Shown piece by piece: positions 52,668-61,620 of a stretch of DNA of 64,000 nt (its first letter is position 1; every line of letters begins with the position of its first letter). Source of the stretch: JADKAV01 sp963732355 (GTDB taxonomy: Bacteria > Actinomycetota > Actinomycetes > S36-B12 > UBA10799). The stretch is from contig CAVSZD010000006.1 of the NCBI GenBank assembly GCA_963732355.1, positions 496,001 through 560,000 of the forward strand, given 5' to 3'. The translations under genes were made by a program, and so were the position numbers. The notes beneath the pieces are model-generated. The model was not told the DNA's origin. It did not search any database and saw only the letters and a program-made list of their open reading frames with translations.

Positions 52668-54738
52668 GCGCAGGCTGAGTCGGAGTCACCGTTTGCGTGG
52701 GTGTCGGCGTCGTGGGCCGCTCGGTGACCTCCCCGGAAGGTGTGGTCTCCAGCGACGGCTCCCCCGACGGGCTCTCGCTGATGGTCGCCGATGGCGACGG
52801 CACCAGTGTCGACGTGCCGCCAGCGATGAACGTGGCCGGCAGTTCGAAGGTCTCCACCGGCAGCCCGGACAGCGCTGCCTGGTTGAAGGCGGTCCAGATC
52901 TGGGCAGGGAATGACCCACCGGTCACGCTGGACAGTCCGCCGGTGCCCTCAAGGGTGACGCTGTTGCCGTTCTTGTCGGACTTGGCCATCATCACCGCCG
53001 TCGACAACTGCGGGGTGTACCCGACGTACCACGCCGACATGTTGTTGTCGGTCGTGCCGGTCTTGCCCGCCGAGGGCCGTCCCAGGCCCAGGGCCGTGGT
53101 GCCGGTACCGACGTTGACGACCTGCTGAAGTGCGTAGTTGACGTTATCGGCCACGTTCTGGTCGAACTCGCGACGCGCGTCAACCTGCAACTCGTAGTCG
53201 ATCTGGCGGTCGGCCGTCTTGACCGTCTTGATCATCACTGGTTCGGCACGCTCCCCGCGCGCGGCAAAGGTGGCATAGGCATCCGCCATGTCCATGGCGG
53301 TCGGCGAGGCCGTTCCCAGAACGGTCGTGGGATCAGCGCGCAAGCCCACGGTGTCCTTGGGGACCCCGGCGCGGATCGCGGCCTTCTTGACGTTCTCCGT
53401 GCCTACAGTCAGGCCCAGTTCGACGTAAGGAGTGTTGATCGAGTTCTCCGTGGCTTTGAGCAGCGTCACGGTCCCGAAACTCACGTTGCCGTAGTTCTGC
53501 AGCGTGTAGCCCTCGATCGTGCGCGGCGACGAGCCGTCCCAGGTCGAGTACAGCCCGATGCCGTCCTCAAGGGCGGCCGCCAGCGCGAACGGTTTGAATG
53601 TGGATCCGGCCAGAGCCGTTGACTGGGTGGCGTCGTTGAGCTGGTTGCGCAAGTAGTTCTTGCCCGCATACATCGCCACGATCTCGCCGGTGCCTGGACG
53701 AACGCTGGCCAGCCCGATCCGCAGACCTTCGGTGTTGTACGACGGACCGTAGGTGTCCACCGCCTCGGTGGCCGCGTCCTGCGCCTGCTTGTTGATCGTG
53801 GTCACGACGCGGTAGCCGTTGAGGTTGATGTCGTCGTCGGTGTAACCGAGCTCGAGCATCTCGTCGCGGGCTGACTCCAGCAAGTAGCCGTTGGTCCCCT
53901 TGAAGTAGTTGAACGCACCGGTCCACGGCAGCGGTTCGGGGAACTGGAGAGCATCTGCCTGGGCCTGGGTCAGGGCACCGGTCGCCACCATGCCGTCCAC
54001 GACGTAGGACCAGCGTCCCTCCAGTTCCTCCTGGCCCTCTTTGCTGGCGTAGTAGGAAGGAGCCCGGATCACCGCGGCCAAGTACGCAGACTCCGCGGCG
54101 TCGAGCTTGGCAGCGCTCTTGCCGAAGTAGGCCTGTGACGCGGCTTGAATGCCGTAGGCACCCCGGCCGTAGTAGATGGTGTTCAGGTAGTCGGCAAGGA
54201 TGTCGTCCTTGCTGGCCTGTGTCTCGAGCTTGACCGAGAGCACCAGTTCTTTGAACTTGCGCGTGAACGACTGCTCCTGGGTCAGGTAGGCGTTCTTCGC
54301 GTACTGCTGGGTGATCGTCGATGCGCCCTGGGTCGTGCCGCCGGTCAGGTTGTTGAACGTGGCGCGTAGCAGGCCCTTCGGGTCGAAGCCGCCGTGGCTG
54401 TAGTAGCCGCGGTCCTCGGCGGCCAGGATCGCCGCCTGCATCTCGGGGGAGATCCGGTCGATGGGCACACTGGTGCGGTTCGCCTCGCCGATGCGGCCGA
54501 TCTCGGTCTCACCGTCGTCGTAATAGATCCGGGTGGTCTGCGCGACCGCCAGGTCGTTGGGCTTGGGGACCTCGATGGTGGCCACGGCGATTCCCAGACC
54601 CGCGAACGCCGCCACCAGCAGGGTCCCAATGGTGGCCAGAGTGAGCTTCCACGATGGGAGCCAACGCCGCAGCCCCGACTTGCCCGCCCGCGGGTAGTCG
54701 ATTAACCGCCGCTTCTTCGCGGTGGTCTTTTTAGCCAT
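52567..54738 (-). CDS. ponA: Bifunctional penicillin-binding protein (class A, transglycosylase/transpeptidase)
   Basis: 723 residues. A short cytoplasmic basic tail (MAKKTTAKKRR) and one membrane helix (about 31-53) lead to the GT51 transglycosylase domain, with catalytic Glu in ILAAEDRGYYSHGG and STITQQYAKNAYLTQEQSF. The transpeptidase domain has the Ser-x2-Lys motif in GSTFKPFALAAALE, the Ser-x-Asn motif in ENSINTPYV and KTGTT in AGKTGTTDNN. A C-terminal tail of about 75 Pro/Thr/Ser-rich residues follows. It polymerises and crosslinks peptidoglycan. No PASTA repeats. Its end overlaps the GT87 gene. Confidence 0.95.
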   Translation of the reverse strand: MAKKTTAKKRRLIDYPRAGKSGLRRWLPSWKLTLATIGTLLVAAFAGLGIAVATIEVPKPNDLAVAQTTRIYYDDGETEIGRIGEANRTSVPIDRISPEMQAAILAAEDRGYYSHGGFDPKGLLRATFNNLTGGTTQGASTITQQYAKNAYLTQEQSFTRKFKELVLSVKLETQASKDDILADYLNTIYYGRGAYGIQAASQAYFGKSAAKLDAAESAYLAAVIRAPSYYASKEGQEELEGRWSYVVDGMVATGALTQAQADALQFPEPLPWTGAFNYFKGTNGYLLESARDEMLELGYTDDDINLNGYRVVTTINKQAQDAATEAVDTYGPSYNTEGLRIGLASVRPGTGEIVAMYAGKNYLRNQLNDATQSTALAGSTFKPFALAAALEDGIGLYSTWDGSSPRTIEGYTLQNYGNVSFGTVTLLKATENSINTPYVELGLTVGTENVKKAAIRAGVPKDTVGLRADPTTVLGTASPTAMDMADAYATFAARGERAEPVMIKTVKTADRQIDYELQVDARREFDQNVADNVNYALQQVVNVGTGTTALGLGRPSAGKTGTTDNNMSAWYVGYTPQLSTAVMMAKSDKNGNSVTLEGTGGLSSVTGGSFPAQIWTAFNQAALSGLPVETFELPATFIAGGTSTLVPSPSATISESPSGEPSLETTPSGEVTERPTTPTPTQTVTPTQPAPTQSPAQAPPPAVTPTQRDVPPPTSPPTQSASP

Positions 54739-54803
54739 GTGCCTATCCTCGTTCCTCAGTGCTACCTAGTGTCTGACGTCGCGCGTCGTGGCGTGGTGCC
54801 GTC

Positions 54804-55319
54804 TCACCAGGTCTCGTTCTTACGGATCCGCCGCGCCGGCCGGGGAACTCCGTCACCCAGCACATAACTGCGCAGCCGGAAGTGCCAGTGGCACTCGCGA
54901 CAAACCTCTACCTCGTCCACCCGGAATTGGCCGTGCTCGACGGCCATCTCTTCGATCTCGGCCGGCGAGTGCTGCCGCCCGGTGTAGTCGCCCAGCTCGT
55001 CGCCCCAGGTGTAACGCAGCAGTACCATGTCCGTTCCGTGACACCACGGACAGTTCTGCTCGAGGGCCAGCCCGTGGTACTTGGCGGCGCGCAACAAATC
55101 GGGGTGCGGATCCAGATTGTCACTGGCTCCGGTCGCAGTGAGCACCAACTTGCCCAGCGCCCTGCGCCGCTCCAGGCTGTAGTCGACAACCCGCCTGGGC
55201 TCGCGGGGGTTTGCCACCTCTTCGGGTTCGGCCAGTTCGGGCCGGGCACGCGAGGGTTTGCCCGGTGCACCCAGCACCTTGCTTCCCCGCACAGTCCCCT
55301 GTGCACGCGACTCGGCCAT
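54804..55319 (-). CDS. DUF5318 family zinc-ribbon protein
   Basis: 171 residues. After a ~42-residue variable leader the DUF5318 core begins with VVDYSLERRRALGKL, then HPDLLRAAKYHG, NCPWCHGTDMVLLRYTWGDELGDYTGRQHS and VCRECHWHFRLRSYVLGDG. CPWC and CREC are the two halves of a zinc ribbon. Function unknown; the gene regularly neighbours the class A penicillin-binding protein in actinobacteria. It lies 65 bp upstream of ponA on the same strand. Confidence 0.85.
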   Translation of the reverse strand: MAESRAQGTVRGSKVLGAPGKPSRARPELAEPEEVANPREPRRVVDYSLERRRALGKLVLTATGASDNLDPHPDLLRAAKYHGLALEQNCPWCHGTDMVLLRYTWGDELGDYTGRQHSPAEIEEMAVEHGQFRVDEVEVCRECHWHFRLRSYVLGDGVPRPARRIRKNETW

Positions 55320-55370
55320 GGTTCCAGGGTAGGTCGGGTTTGGGCCCTGCGCCCACGGCTGTTACCAACC

Positions 55371-56655
55371 TCACCCCGGTGCATGGCCGGACGTGACCGC
55401 CCGATCACGCAAACGCACGCTATCCCCGCCCGCGGCTTTGGCGTCGTAGACCGCCGCATCTGCGGTAGCGAACCACTGGTCCTGATCCTGAATCCCGCAG
55501 CCCGGGGTCCAGCAGGCGACGCCCACCGAAGCTGTGAGCACGGTACACGTCGAGATGCATACCCGCGAGCCGGTGCGCAGCCTGCAGCGCAGCGCCCGGA
55601 TGCACCCCGGGTAGAACGACCACGAACTCGTCGCCGCCGAAACGGGTGACGCTGTCCTTGGAACGGACCACCGATTGCATGGCAATCGCAGCCCCGCGTA
55701 GCTCCCGGTCGGCCCGGGCATGCCCGTGGGTGTCGTTGAATGCCTTGAGGTCATCGAGGTCGACAACCACCAGCGCCATCGGTTCACCCCTGCCGAAGCC
55801 GGCAAGCCACGCGCTGTCCATGGCCTCCTGCAGGACCCGGCGGTTACCCAAGCCCGTGAGTTCGTCCTTGCGGGCAAGTTCCAGCAGGTCAGCCTTGGCC
55901 CGCTCCAGCTCGGCGATCAGCCGCTCTCTTTCGGCCTCTGCGCGCTTGCGTTCGGTGATGTCCATGTGGATCCCCGTAGCCCTCACGGGCAGACCATCCG
56001 CGTCCCATTGCACAACTCGGCCCATGTCCAGCACCCAGACATCGCGTCCGCTGGCGTGCTGGCAGCGGTGTTCGCTGACGTAGGTGTCACAACGACCGGC
56101 CAGATGCTCGTCGAGCGCGGCCGTCGCACCTTCAATGTCGTCGGGGTGCACCAGTTCGACCCAAGTCCTCAGGGCGGGGGCGAGGTCCTCGACCTCATAG
56201 CCGAACATGGCCGCCCAATTGCTGTCGTAGTCGACGCGACCGCTGGGGACATGCCAGTCCCACGTGCCCAGACTCGCCGACTCCAGCACAAGGTTGCGGG
56301 TGTGCAGGTACTCCAGTTCCCGTCGTAGCCCATCGGGCGCATCGTGCAGGGTCAGCACCCAGTACTCACCCATGCGACGCACACCGACAGCGTCGGTACC
56401 GGTGGGGGGCCACGCCAGGTCGGGTTGGACCTCGGACACGTGGCTCGCATCCGACAGGGACCTTAGGCGTGGGTTGGCGTGAACGATGTTGCCGCCGGTG
56501 TCAGCCACCAACACCGGCGCATCCACCCAGTCCAGCACTTCCCAGCGTCGGGTTCCGTGTTCTTGCGCCATTGGGCCACCGTTGTCGACCAACCTCAAGA
56601 TCTGCTCAAGGAACAAAGGGGTTTGCGTCTGCACGTGCGGTGATTCACGACACAC
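55371..56655 (-). CDS. PAS-GGDEF diguanylate cyclase, one frameshift
   Basis: About 400 residues; probable starts are 56655 or the ATG at 56571. An N-terminal PAS-like region (DAPVLVADTGGNIVHANPRL) and a second PAS/PAC (LGTWDWHVPSGRVDYDSNWAAMFGY to ATGIHMDITERKRAE) lead through a coiled coil to a GGDEF domain with DELTGLGNRR and the active-site RFGGDEFVVVLPG. The frame breaks near 55548; dropping one base gives HLDVTVLTASVGVA and the normal end DAAVYDAKAAGGDSVRLRD, with stop at 55371. It makes cyclic di-GMP in response to a signal bound by PAS. Confidence 0.85.
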
Positions 56656-56708
56656 CCGATGTTGCTTGCGCGATGCCTGGTGTTCAATTACTGTAAGTGA
56701 AAGAGAAT

Positions 56709-56727
56709 ATATCGACTCGATACATCT
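56709..56727. promoter_or_regulatory. Palindromic operator candidate of the PadR gene
   Basis: TATCGA-C-TCGATA (56710-56722) is a perfect inverted repeat and extends with one mismatch on each side. It lies 29 bp before the PadR ATG, where autorepression by a dimeric winged-helix protein would be expected. Confidence 0.5.
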
Positions 56728-56750
56728 CGAACCACACTCCTAGGAGATCC

Positions 56751-57350
56751 ATGGCCCCGGCGAAGCGTACCCACGTACTGCAGTTCGCCGTGCTCGGACT
56801 GCTCCACGAAGGACCTCTGCACGGCTACGAACTGCGTAAGCGCCTCAACGGCGTGCTTGGAACGTTCCGGGCGATTTCCTACGGATCCTTGTACCCCTCA
56901 CTCAAAGAGATGCTGCGCACGGGCCTGATCGCTGAGGACGGACCGGCAGATGCCGGAGCGCCGGCTCTGTCCGGGCGCCGGGCACGCATCGTCTACAAGT
57001 TGACCGCCGAAGGCAAGGACCGTTTCCAGGAATGGCTGGCCGACGCAGGCCCCGACGCCTACGAGGACGACTTGTTCGGCGTCCACCTGGCCTTCTTCGG
57101 CCGCACAGACCGGGACATCCGCTTGCGCATACTTCTGGGCAGGCGCAGCCGTCTCGAGGAGCGTCTCGCGACGCTTCGCAACAACCTAGCCAAGCGCCGC
57201 GAACGACTTGACGAATGGACCTTGACCCTGCAGCAGCACGGTCTGGACAGCGTTGAACGGGAAGTCGACTGGCTATCCCAACTGATTGATCAAGAAATCG
57301 ACGGCAGTGCCGTCAAGAAATCGACCGGCACCGAGCCGGCGAGTAAATAA
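56751..57350 (+). CDS. PadR family transcriptional regulator
   Basis: 199 residues from the ATG at 56751 (RBS AGGAG); the frame is open to 56697 but covers the operator. The winged helix spans about 1-90 (LQFAVLGLLHEGPLHGYELRKRLNG, ISYGSLYPSLKEMLRTGLI, RARIVYKLTAEGKDRFQEWL). The C-terminal part is a coiled-coil dimerisation region (SRLEERLATLRNNLAKRRERLDEW). The pair PadR plus inositol-phosphate synthase is conserved in actinobacteria, for example in Mycobacterium tuberculosis, so it probably controls ino1, 9 bp downstream. Confidence 0.9.
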   Translation: MAPAKRTHVLQFAVLGLLHEGPLHGYELRKRLNGVLGTFRAISYGSLYPSLKEMLRTGLIAEDGPADAGAPALSGRRARIVYKLTAEGKDRFQEWLADAGPDAYEDDLFGVHLAFFGRTDRDIRLRILLGRRSRLEERLATLRNNLAKRRERLDEWTLTLQQHGLDSVEREVDWLSQLIDQEIDGSAVKKSTGTEPASK

Positions 57351-57359
57351 GGAGAACGA

Positions 57360-58436
57360 ATGTCTATTCGTGTCGCCATCGTCGGTGTCGGTAACTGCGC
57401 CGCCTCGCTTGTGCAAGGCGTCGAGTACTACAAGGACGCCGATCCGGACAGCAAGGTTCCGGGGCTCATGCACGTCAAGTTCGGGCCGTACCACGTGTCC
57501 GACATCGAGTGGGTTGCGGCGTTCGACGTCGACGCCAAGAAGGTCGGCCAGGACATCGCACACGCGATCACGGCCAGCGAGAACAACACCATCAAGATCT
57601 GCGACGTGCCGCCCACCGGCGTTCACGTGCAGCGCGGCCACACCTACGACGGCCTCGGCAAGTACTACCGCGAGATGATCACCGAGTCCGACGAGTCGCC
57701 CGTGGACATCGTCGCGGCGCTGCGGGAGTCCAAGGCCGATGTGCTGGTGTGCTACCTGCCGGTCGGTTCGGAGCAGGCCGCCAAGTTCTACGCCCAGTGC
57801 GCCATCGACGCCGGCGTTGCCTTCGTCAACGCGCTGCCCGTCTTCATCGCCGGGACCCCCGAGTGGGCCAAGAAGTTCGAGGACGCTGGCGTCCCGATCG
57901 TCGGCGACGACATCAAGAGCCAGGTCGGCGCCACCATCACCCACCGCGTGCTGGCCAAGTTGTTCGAGGACCGCGGCGTGACCGTGGACCGGACCTACCA
58001 GCTCAACGTCGGCGGCAACATGGACTTCATGAACATGCTCGAGCGTGAGCGCTTGGAGTCCAAGAAGATCTCGAAGACCCAGTCGGTCACCTCGCAGCTG
58101 GTCGGCGACATTCCCGCCCGCAACGTGCACATCGGCCCGTCGGACTACGTGGCGTGGCTCGATGACCGCAAATGGGCGTTCGTGCGCCTCGAAGGCCGCA
58201 ACTTCGGTGACATCCCGCTGAGCCTTGAGTACAAGCTCGAGGTGTGGGACTCCCCCAACAGCGCCGGCATCATCATCGACGCCATCCGCGCCGCGAAGAT
58301 CGCCAAGGACCGCGGGATTGGCGGCCCCATCCTGTCCGCGTCCAGCTACTTCATGAAGTCGCCGCCGGTGCAGTACACCGACGACGAGGCCCGACAGGCA
58401 GTCGAGGACTTCATCGCCGGCACTGTCGAGCGCTGA
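57360..58436 (+). CDS. ino1: Inositol-3-phosphate synthase
   Basis: 358 residues, normal for the short actinobacterial enzyme. The NAD site IVGVGNCAASLVQGVEYY is at residues 9-26, followed by AFDVDAKKVGQDI, NALPVFIAGTPEW, VGDDIKSQVGATITHRVL, and NVGGNMDFMNM with the substrate lysines. It turns glucose-6-phosphate into inositol-3-phosphate, the precursor of phosphatidylinositol and mycothiol in actinobacteria. Cotranscribed with the PadR gene; a strong terminator follows. Confidence 0.96.
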   Translation: MSIRVAIVGVGNCAASLVQGVEYYKDADPDSKVPGLMHVKFGPYHVSDIEWVAAFDVDAKKVGQDIAHAITASENNTIKICDVPPTGVHVQRGHTYDGLGKYYREMITESDESPVDIVAALRESKADVLVCYLPVGSEQAAKFYAQCAIDAGVAFVNALPVFIAGTPEWAKKFEDAGVPIVGDDIKSQVGATITHRVLAKLFEDRGVTVDRTYQLNVGGNMDFMNMLERERLESKKISKTQSVTSQLVGDIPARNVHIGPSDYVAWLDDRKWAFVRLEGRNFGDIPLSLEYKLEVWDSPNSAGIIIDAIRAAKIAKDRGIGGPILSASSYFMKSPPVQYTDDEARQAVEDFIAGTVER

Positions 58437-58448
58437 CCTCCTACGCGA

Positions 58449-58484
58449 AGCGGCCCGTCCCCATGGGGGCGGGCCGCCTTTGTG
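58449..58484 (+). terminator. Rho-independent-like terminator of ino1
   Basis: GCGGCCCGTCCCC pairs with GGGGCGGGCCGC around a short loop (stem about 58450-58477), followed by CTTTGTGT. It starts 14 bp after the ino1 stop. Confidence 0.8.
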
Positions 58485-58496
58485 TCCCTAGAACAA

Positions 58497-58735
58497 CCCC
58501 ACGCCACAGGCAAAGCTGGAAACACGCAACTAAATCGCCGCAAAACAACACCGACCCCGGCCAACCACCACGGCTCAACCCCACGCCACAGGCAAAGCTG
58601 GAAACACGCAACTAAATCGCCGAAAAACAACACCGACCCCGGCCAACCACCACGGCTCAACCCCGCGCCACAGGCAAAGCTGGAAACCGACCACCCACTC
58701 GCCGAAAAACAACACCGACCCCGGCGCCACGGCGA
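58497..58735. repeat. Dispersed repeat family B, tandem array of three 82-bp units
   Basis: Three direct units starting near 58501, 58583 and 58665. Units one and two are nearly identical; unit three diverges after GCAAAGCTGGAAACCG. Each has the GGCAAAGCTGGAAAC core, AATCGCCG or CTCGCCG, and AACAACACCGACCCCGGC. The array fills the gap between the ino1 terminator and the MFS gene. No protein is supported here although one frame stays open. Confidence 0.85.
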
Positions 58736-58811
58736 TACCCCGCACTACGCGCACCCCGCCGCCGAGATGTCGCGGTTACGCCGCACCCGGCGTGGGGCTA
58801 GCCTTGCCCGC

Positions 58812-60083
58812 GTGACCCACCCGCTCAAGGCCGCCCTCGGGTCACCGCTGTACCGCAAGTTGCTGGCGATCCGGCTCACCGGTCAGGCCGGCGATGGAAT
58901 GCTGCAGTCGGCGCTGGCCACATTCGTGCTCTTCTCCCCCGAGCGGCAAGCCAGCGCGAGCGCCATCGCCGCAGCTTTCGCCATCCTCGCCTTGCCCTAC
59001 TCGATCATCGGCCCCTTCACAGGTGTGCTGCTCGACCGGTGGCGGCGCCAGCGGGTGCTGTTCTGGGGAAACCTGGCACGGGCCGCCAGCATGATCCCAG
59101 TCATCTACTTCACGGCGCAGGGCAATTCCGGTCTGGGCTTGGGCGTCAGCGTCCTAGCGGCCATCGGGATCAACCGATTCATCCTGGCCGGCCTGTCCGC
59201 GGCAGTGCCGCTCACCGTCCCCGAGCCGAGCCTGGTCACCGCCAATGCCATCGCCCCAACCGCGGGCACAATGGCGGCGGCGCTGGCCGCGTTCGTAGGC
59301 GTTGGCCTGCGCCAGGCGCTCGGCGGCGGGGATACCGGTTCGGTGGTGGTGCTGTGCCTGACGGCGGGAGTGTTCGTGATCTCCGGGCTGTTGGCCACAC
59401 GGGTGCACCGCACGCACTTCGGACCGTTACCCGGGGAACACGCCCAATCGGCCCGCCAAGTGCTTCGGGGACTGTCCGACGGCGCTCACCAACTGTGGCA
59501 GCGCCGACCGGCCCGCAACGCGATCGCCATGGTCAGCGCGCAACGGATCGCCATCGGAGCGGGCACCATCATCGCCGTGCTGCTGTTGCGGCTGCACCTG
59601 AACGCACCGCAGGACACCGATCGCGCACTCAACGAACTGGCCGTGATGCTGGCCGCCGCCGCCGTCGGTGCTCTCGCCGCCGCCCTGAGCACCCCGTTCA
59701 TGTCGCGTACCATCGGCCCGATCAAGTGGACATCCGCGACCTACATCGTGGCCGGCGCCGGGGCTTGGTTCGGGGTGGCGACAGCCACTGTCGCGTCACT
59801 GATCCTGGCGGGGCTGGTCATCGGATTCGCCGGACAGGCCGCCAAGGTCTGCGGCGACACCCTCGTGCAGGAGTGGATCGACGAAGGCAACCGCGGACGG
59901 GTATTCGCGTTGTACGACGTGGCGGTCAATGTGGCGCTGGTGTCGGGTGTCGTCTTCGTGGCGTTGCTCGACCCGTTGGGTGACAACGCGGGTCTCACGG
60001 CAGCCGCCATCGGTATCGGGCTGATCGCAAGCGGGGTCATCTACCTGCGGTCTAAGAACCCGGTTGCGCCGCCCACCATGTGA
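58812..60083 (+). CDS. MFS transporter
   Basis: 423 residues from the GTG at 58812; the open frame back to 58482 is only repeat sequence. About twelve hydrophobic helices, with the MFS-like loop LLDRWRRQRVLFWGNLARA after helix two and the central hydrophilic loop with RQVLRGLSDGAHQLWQRRP. Near the end GNRGRVFALYDVAVNVALVSG resembles the MFS_3/enterobactin-exporter-like group. Substrate unknown. A TAGCCT hexamer seven bases before the GTG may give a leaderless mRNA. Overlaps the converging cca gene by 32 bp. Confidence 0.85.
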   Translation: MTHPLKAALGSPLYRKLLAIRLTGQAGDGMLQSALATFVLFSPERQASASAIAAAFAILALPYSIIGPFTGVLLDRWRRQRVLFWGNLARAASMIPVIYFTAQGNSGLGLGVSVLAAIGINRFILAGLSAAVPLTVPEPSLVTANAIAPTAGTMAAALAAFVGVGLRQALGGGDTGSVVVLCLTAGVFVISGLLATRVHRTHFGPLPGEHAQSARQVLRGLSDGAHQLWQRRPARNAIAMVSAQRIAIGAGTIIAVLLLRLHLNAPQDTDRALNELAVMLAAAAVGALAAALSTPFMSRTIGPIKWTSATYIVAGAGAWFGVATATVASLILAGLVIGFAGQAAKVCGDTLVQEWIDEGNRGRVFALYDVAVNVALVSGVVFVALLDPLGDNAGLTAAAIGIGLIASGVIYLRSKNPVAPPTM

Positions 60084-61512
60084 GCAACTCGGCAGCGGCG
60101 TCTTCGGCCGACATCGGACCGCGCTCCAGCCGGACCTCGAGCAGGTGGTTGTACGCGCGGCCCACATCGCGGCCCGGGCCGATCCCCAGGATCGACATGA
60201 TCTGGTTGCCATCCAGATCTGGGCGCACCGCAGCCAGTTCCTCGGCCTGGGCCAGCACGCCGATTCGTTCCTCGAGACTGTCGTAGGTCCGCTGCAGAGC
60301 CGCAGCCTTGCGCTTGTTGCGGGTGGTCGAGTCGGCTCGCGTGAGCTTGTGCAGCCGCAGCAGTTGATCTCCGGCGTCGCGGGCGTACCGACGAACGGCT
60401 GAATCCGTCCACTCGCCGCCGCCGTAACCGTGGAAGCGCAGGTGCAGGGCCACCAGCTGGCTCACCTCGTCGGTCGTCTTGGTGTCGAAGCGCAACTCGC
60501 GCATCCGCTTGCGGGTCATCTTCGCGCCCACAATCTCGTGGTGGTGGAACGACACCCCACCGGCAGGTTCGAGCCGACGGGTGCGGGGCTTGCCCACGTC
60601 GTGCATCAGCGCCGCGAACCGCAGTACGAAGTCCGGCGGGATCGCCGGCCGGTGCGCGGACTCGAGCACAATCGCCTGCTCGAGGACCGTCAGGGTGTGC
60701 TCGTAGACGTCCTTGTGCCGGTGGTGTTCGTCGATCTCGAGGCTCAGCGCCGGGAGTTCGGGCAGGAACCGCTGGCACAGTCCTGTCTCGACCAACAACT
60801 GCAACCCAGGGCGGGGCTTCTGCGACATCACCAGCTTGACCAGTTCGTCGCGGATCCGCTCGGCACTGACCACGTCGATGCGCTCGGCCATGTCGGCCAT
60901 GGCCTCGACGGCCTCAGGGTCGACAGTCATTCCCAACTGCGAGGCGAAGCGCGCCGCCCGCAACATGCGCAAGGGGTCGTCGGAGAACGAGTCGGCAGCT
61001 GGCCCAGGCGTGCGAAGACGCTTCAGAGCCAGATCCAGCAGGCCGTCGAACGGGTCCACGAACTGCCCGGCCGGGAGCCTGACGGCCATCGCGTTGACGG
61101 TGAAGTCGCGCCGTCCCAGGTCGCTGAGCAGATCCGCGCCGTACTCAACGTCGGGCTTGCGCGAGTCCTGGTGGTACCGATCGGCCCGGTAGGTGGTGAA
61201 CTCCAGGCGCATGCCGCCCTTCTCAGCACCGACCGTCCCGAACTTGGCACCGATGTCCCACACCGAGTCCGCCCAGCCGGAGAGCAACGGCAACGCCTCC
61301 TGCGGGCGAGCATCGGTGGCGAAGTCGAGGTCCTCGACCGGGCGGCCCAGGACCGCGTCGCGCACCGAACCGCCCACGAGGTCGAGGGTGAACCCGGCGG
61401 CCTCGAACCGGCGGCCAAGTACCCCCAGCAGCTGGTGTTGCTCCAGCAATCCGGCCACCGCCTGATCGCGCACGTGGTGCAGTGCCTGCATCGGCGCAAC
61501 GGGTCGGCTCAC
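60052..61512 (-). CDS. cca: CCA tRNA nucleotidyltransferase with HD domain
   Basis: 486 residues from the GTG at 61512 (open frame to 61608). The class II head has LVGGSVRDAVLGRPVEDLDFATDA, with the nucleotide-binding Asp pair, then YRQDSRKPDVEYG-like LEFTTYRADRYHQDSRKPDV and RRDFTVNAMAVRL. A central tRNA-binding part with DDPLRMLRAARF follows. An HD domain (LRFAALMHDVGKPRTR, FHHHEIVGAKM) lies near 330-400. It adds or repairs the 3' CCA of tRNAs. It is divergent from the Nudix gene, as in other actinobacteria. Confidence 0.94.
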   Translation of the reverse strand: MSRPVAPMQALHHVRDQAVAGLLEQHQLLGVLGRRFEAAGFTLDLVGGSVRDAVLGRPVEDLDFATDARPQEALPLLSGWADSVWDIGAKFGTVGAEKGGMRLEFTTYRADRYHQDSRKPDVEYGADLLSDLGRRDFTVNAMAVRLPAGQFVDPFDGLLDLALKRLRTPGPAADSFSDDPLRMLRAARFASQLGMTVDPEAVEAMADMAERIDVVSAERIRDELVKLVMSQKPRPGLQLLVETGLCQRFLPELPALSLEIDEHHRHKDVYEHTLTVLEQAIVLESAHRPAIPPDFVLRFAALMHDVGKPRTRRLEPAGGVSFHHHEIVGAKMTRKRMRELRFDTKTTDEVSQLVALHLRFHGYGGGEWTDSAVRRYARDAGDQLLRLHKLTRADSTTRNKRKAAALQRTYDSLEERIGVLAQAEELAAVRPDLDGNQIMSILGIGPGRDVGRAYNHLLEVRLERGPMSAEDAAAELLTWWAAQPGS

Positions 61513-61620
61513 CGCAACAGGGTATTCGCCCGGCCGAACGCGGGTTCTCCTCGGGCGGTCACGGCGCCTACAAACGGCAGTAACCCCGACGTTGCGGTGT
61601 TTGCGCATATCCTCTCTAAC

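Noticed and set aside
58497..58735. Possible CRISPR array
   Set aside because: The 82-bp units repeat as a whole, including the parts that would be spacers, and there are only three; no cas genes are nearby.
58482..58811. Coding extension of the MFS gene
   Set aside because: The open frame consists of the tandem repeats and lacks any transporter sequence.
60430..61620. N-terminal extension of the Nudix gene
   Set aside because: It runs antisense through cca; the Nudix ATG at 61621 gives a normal-length protein.
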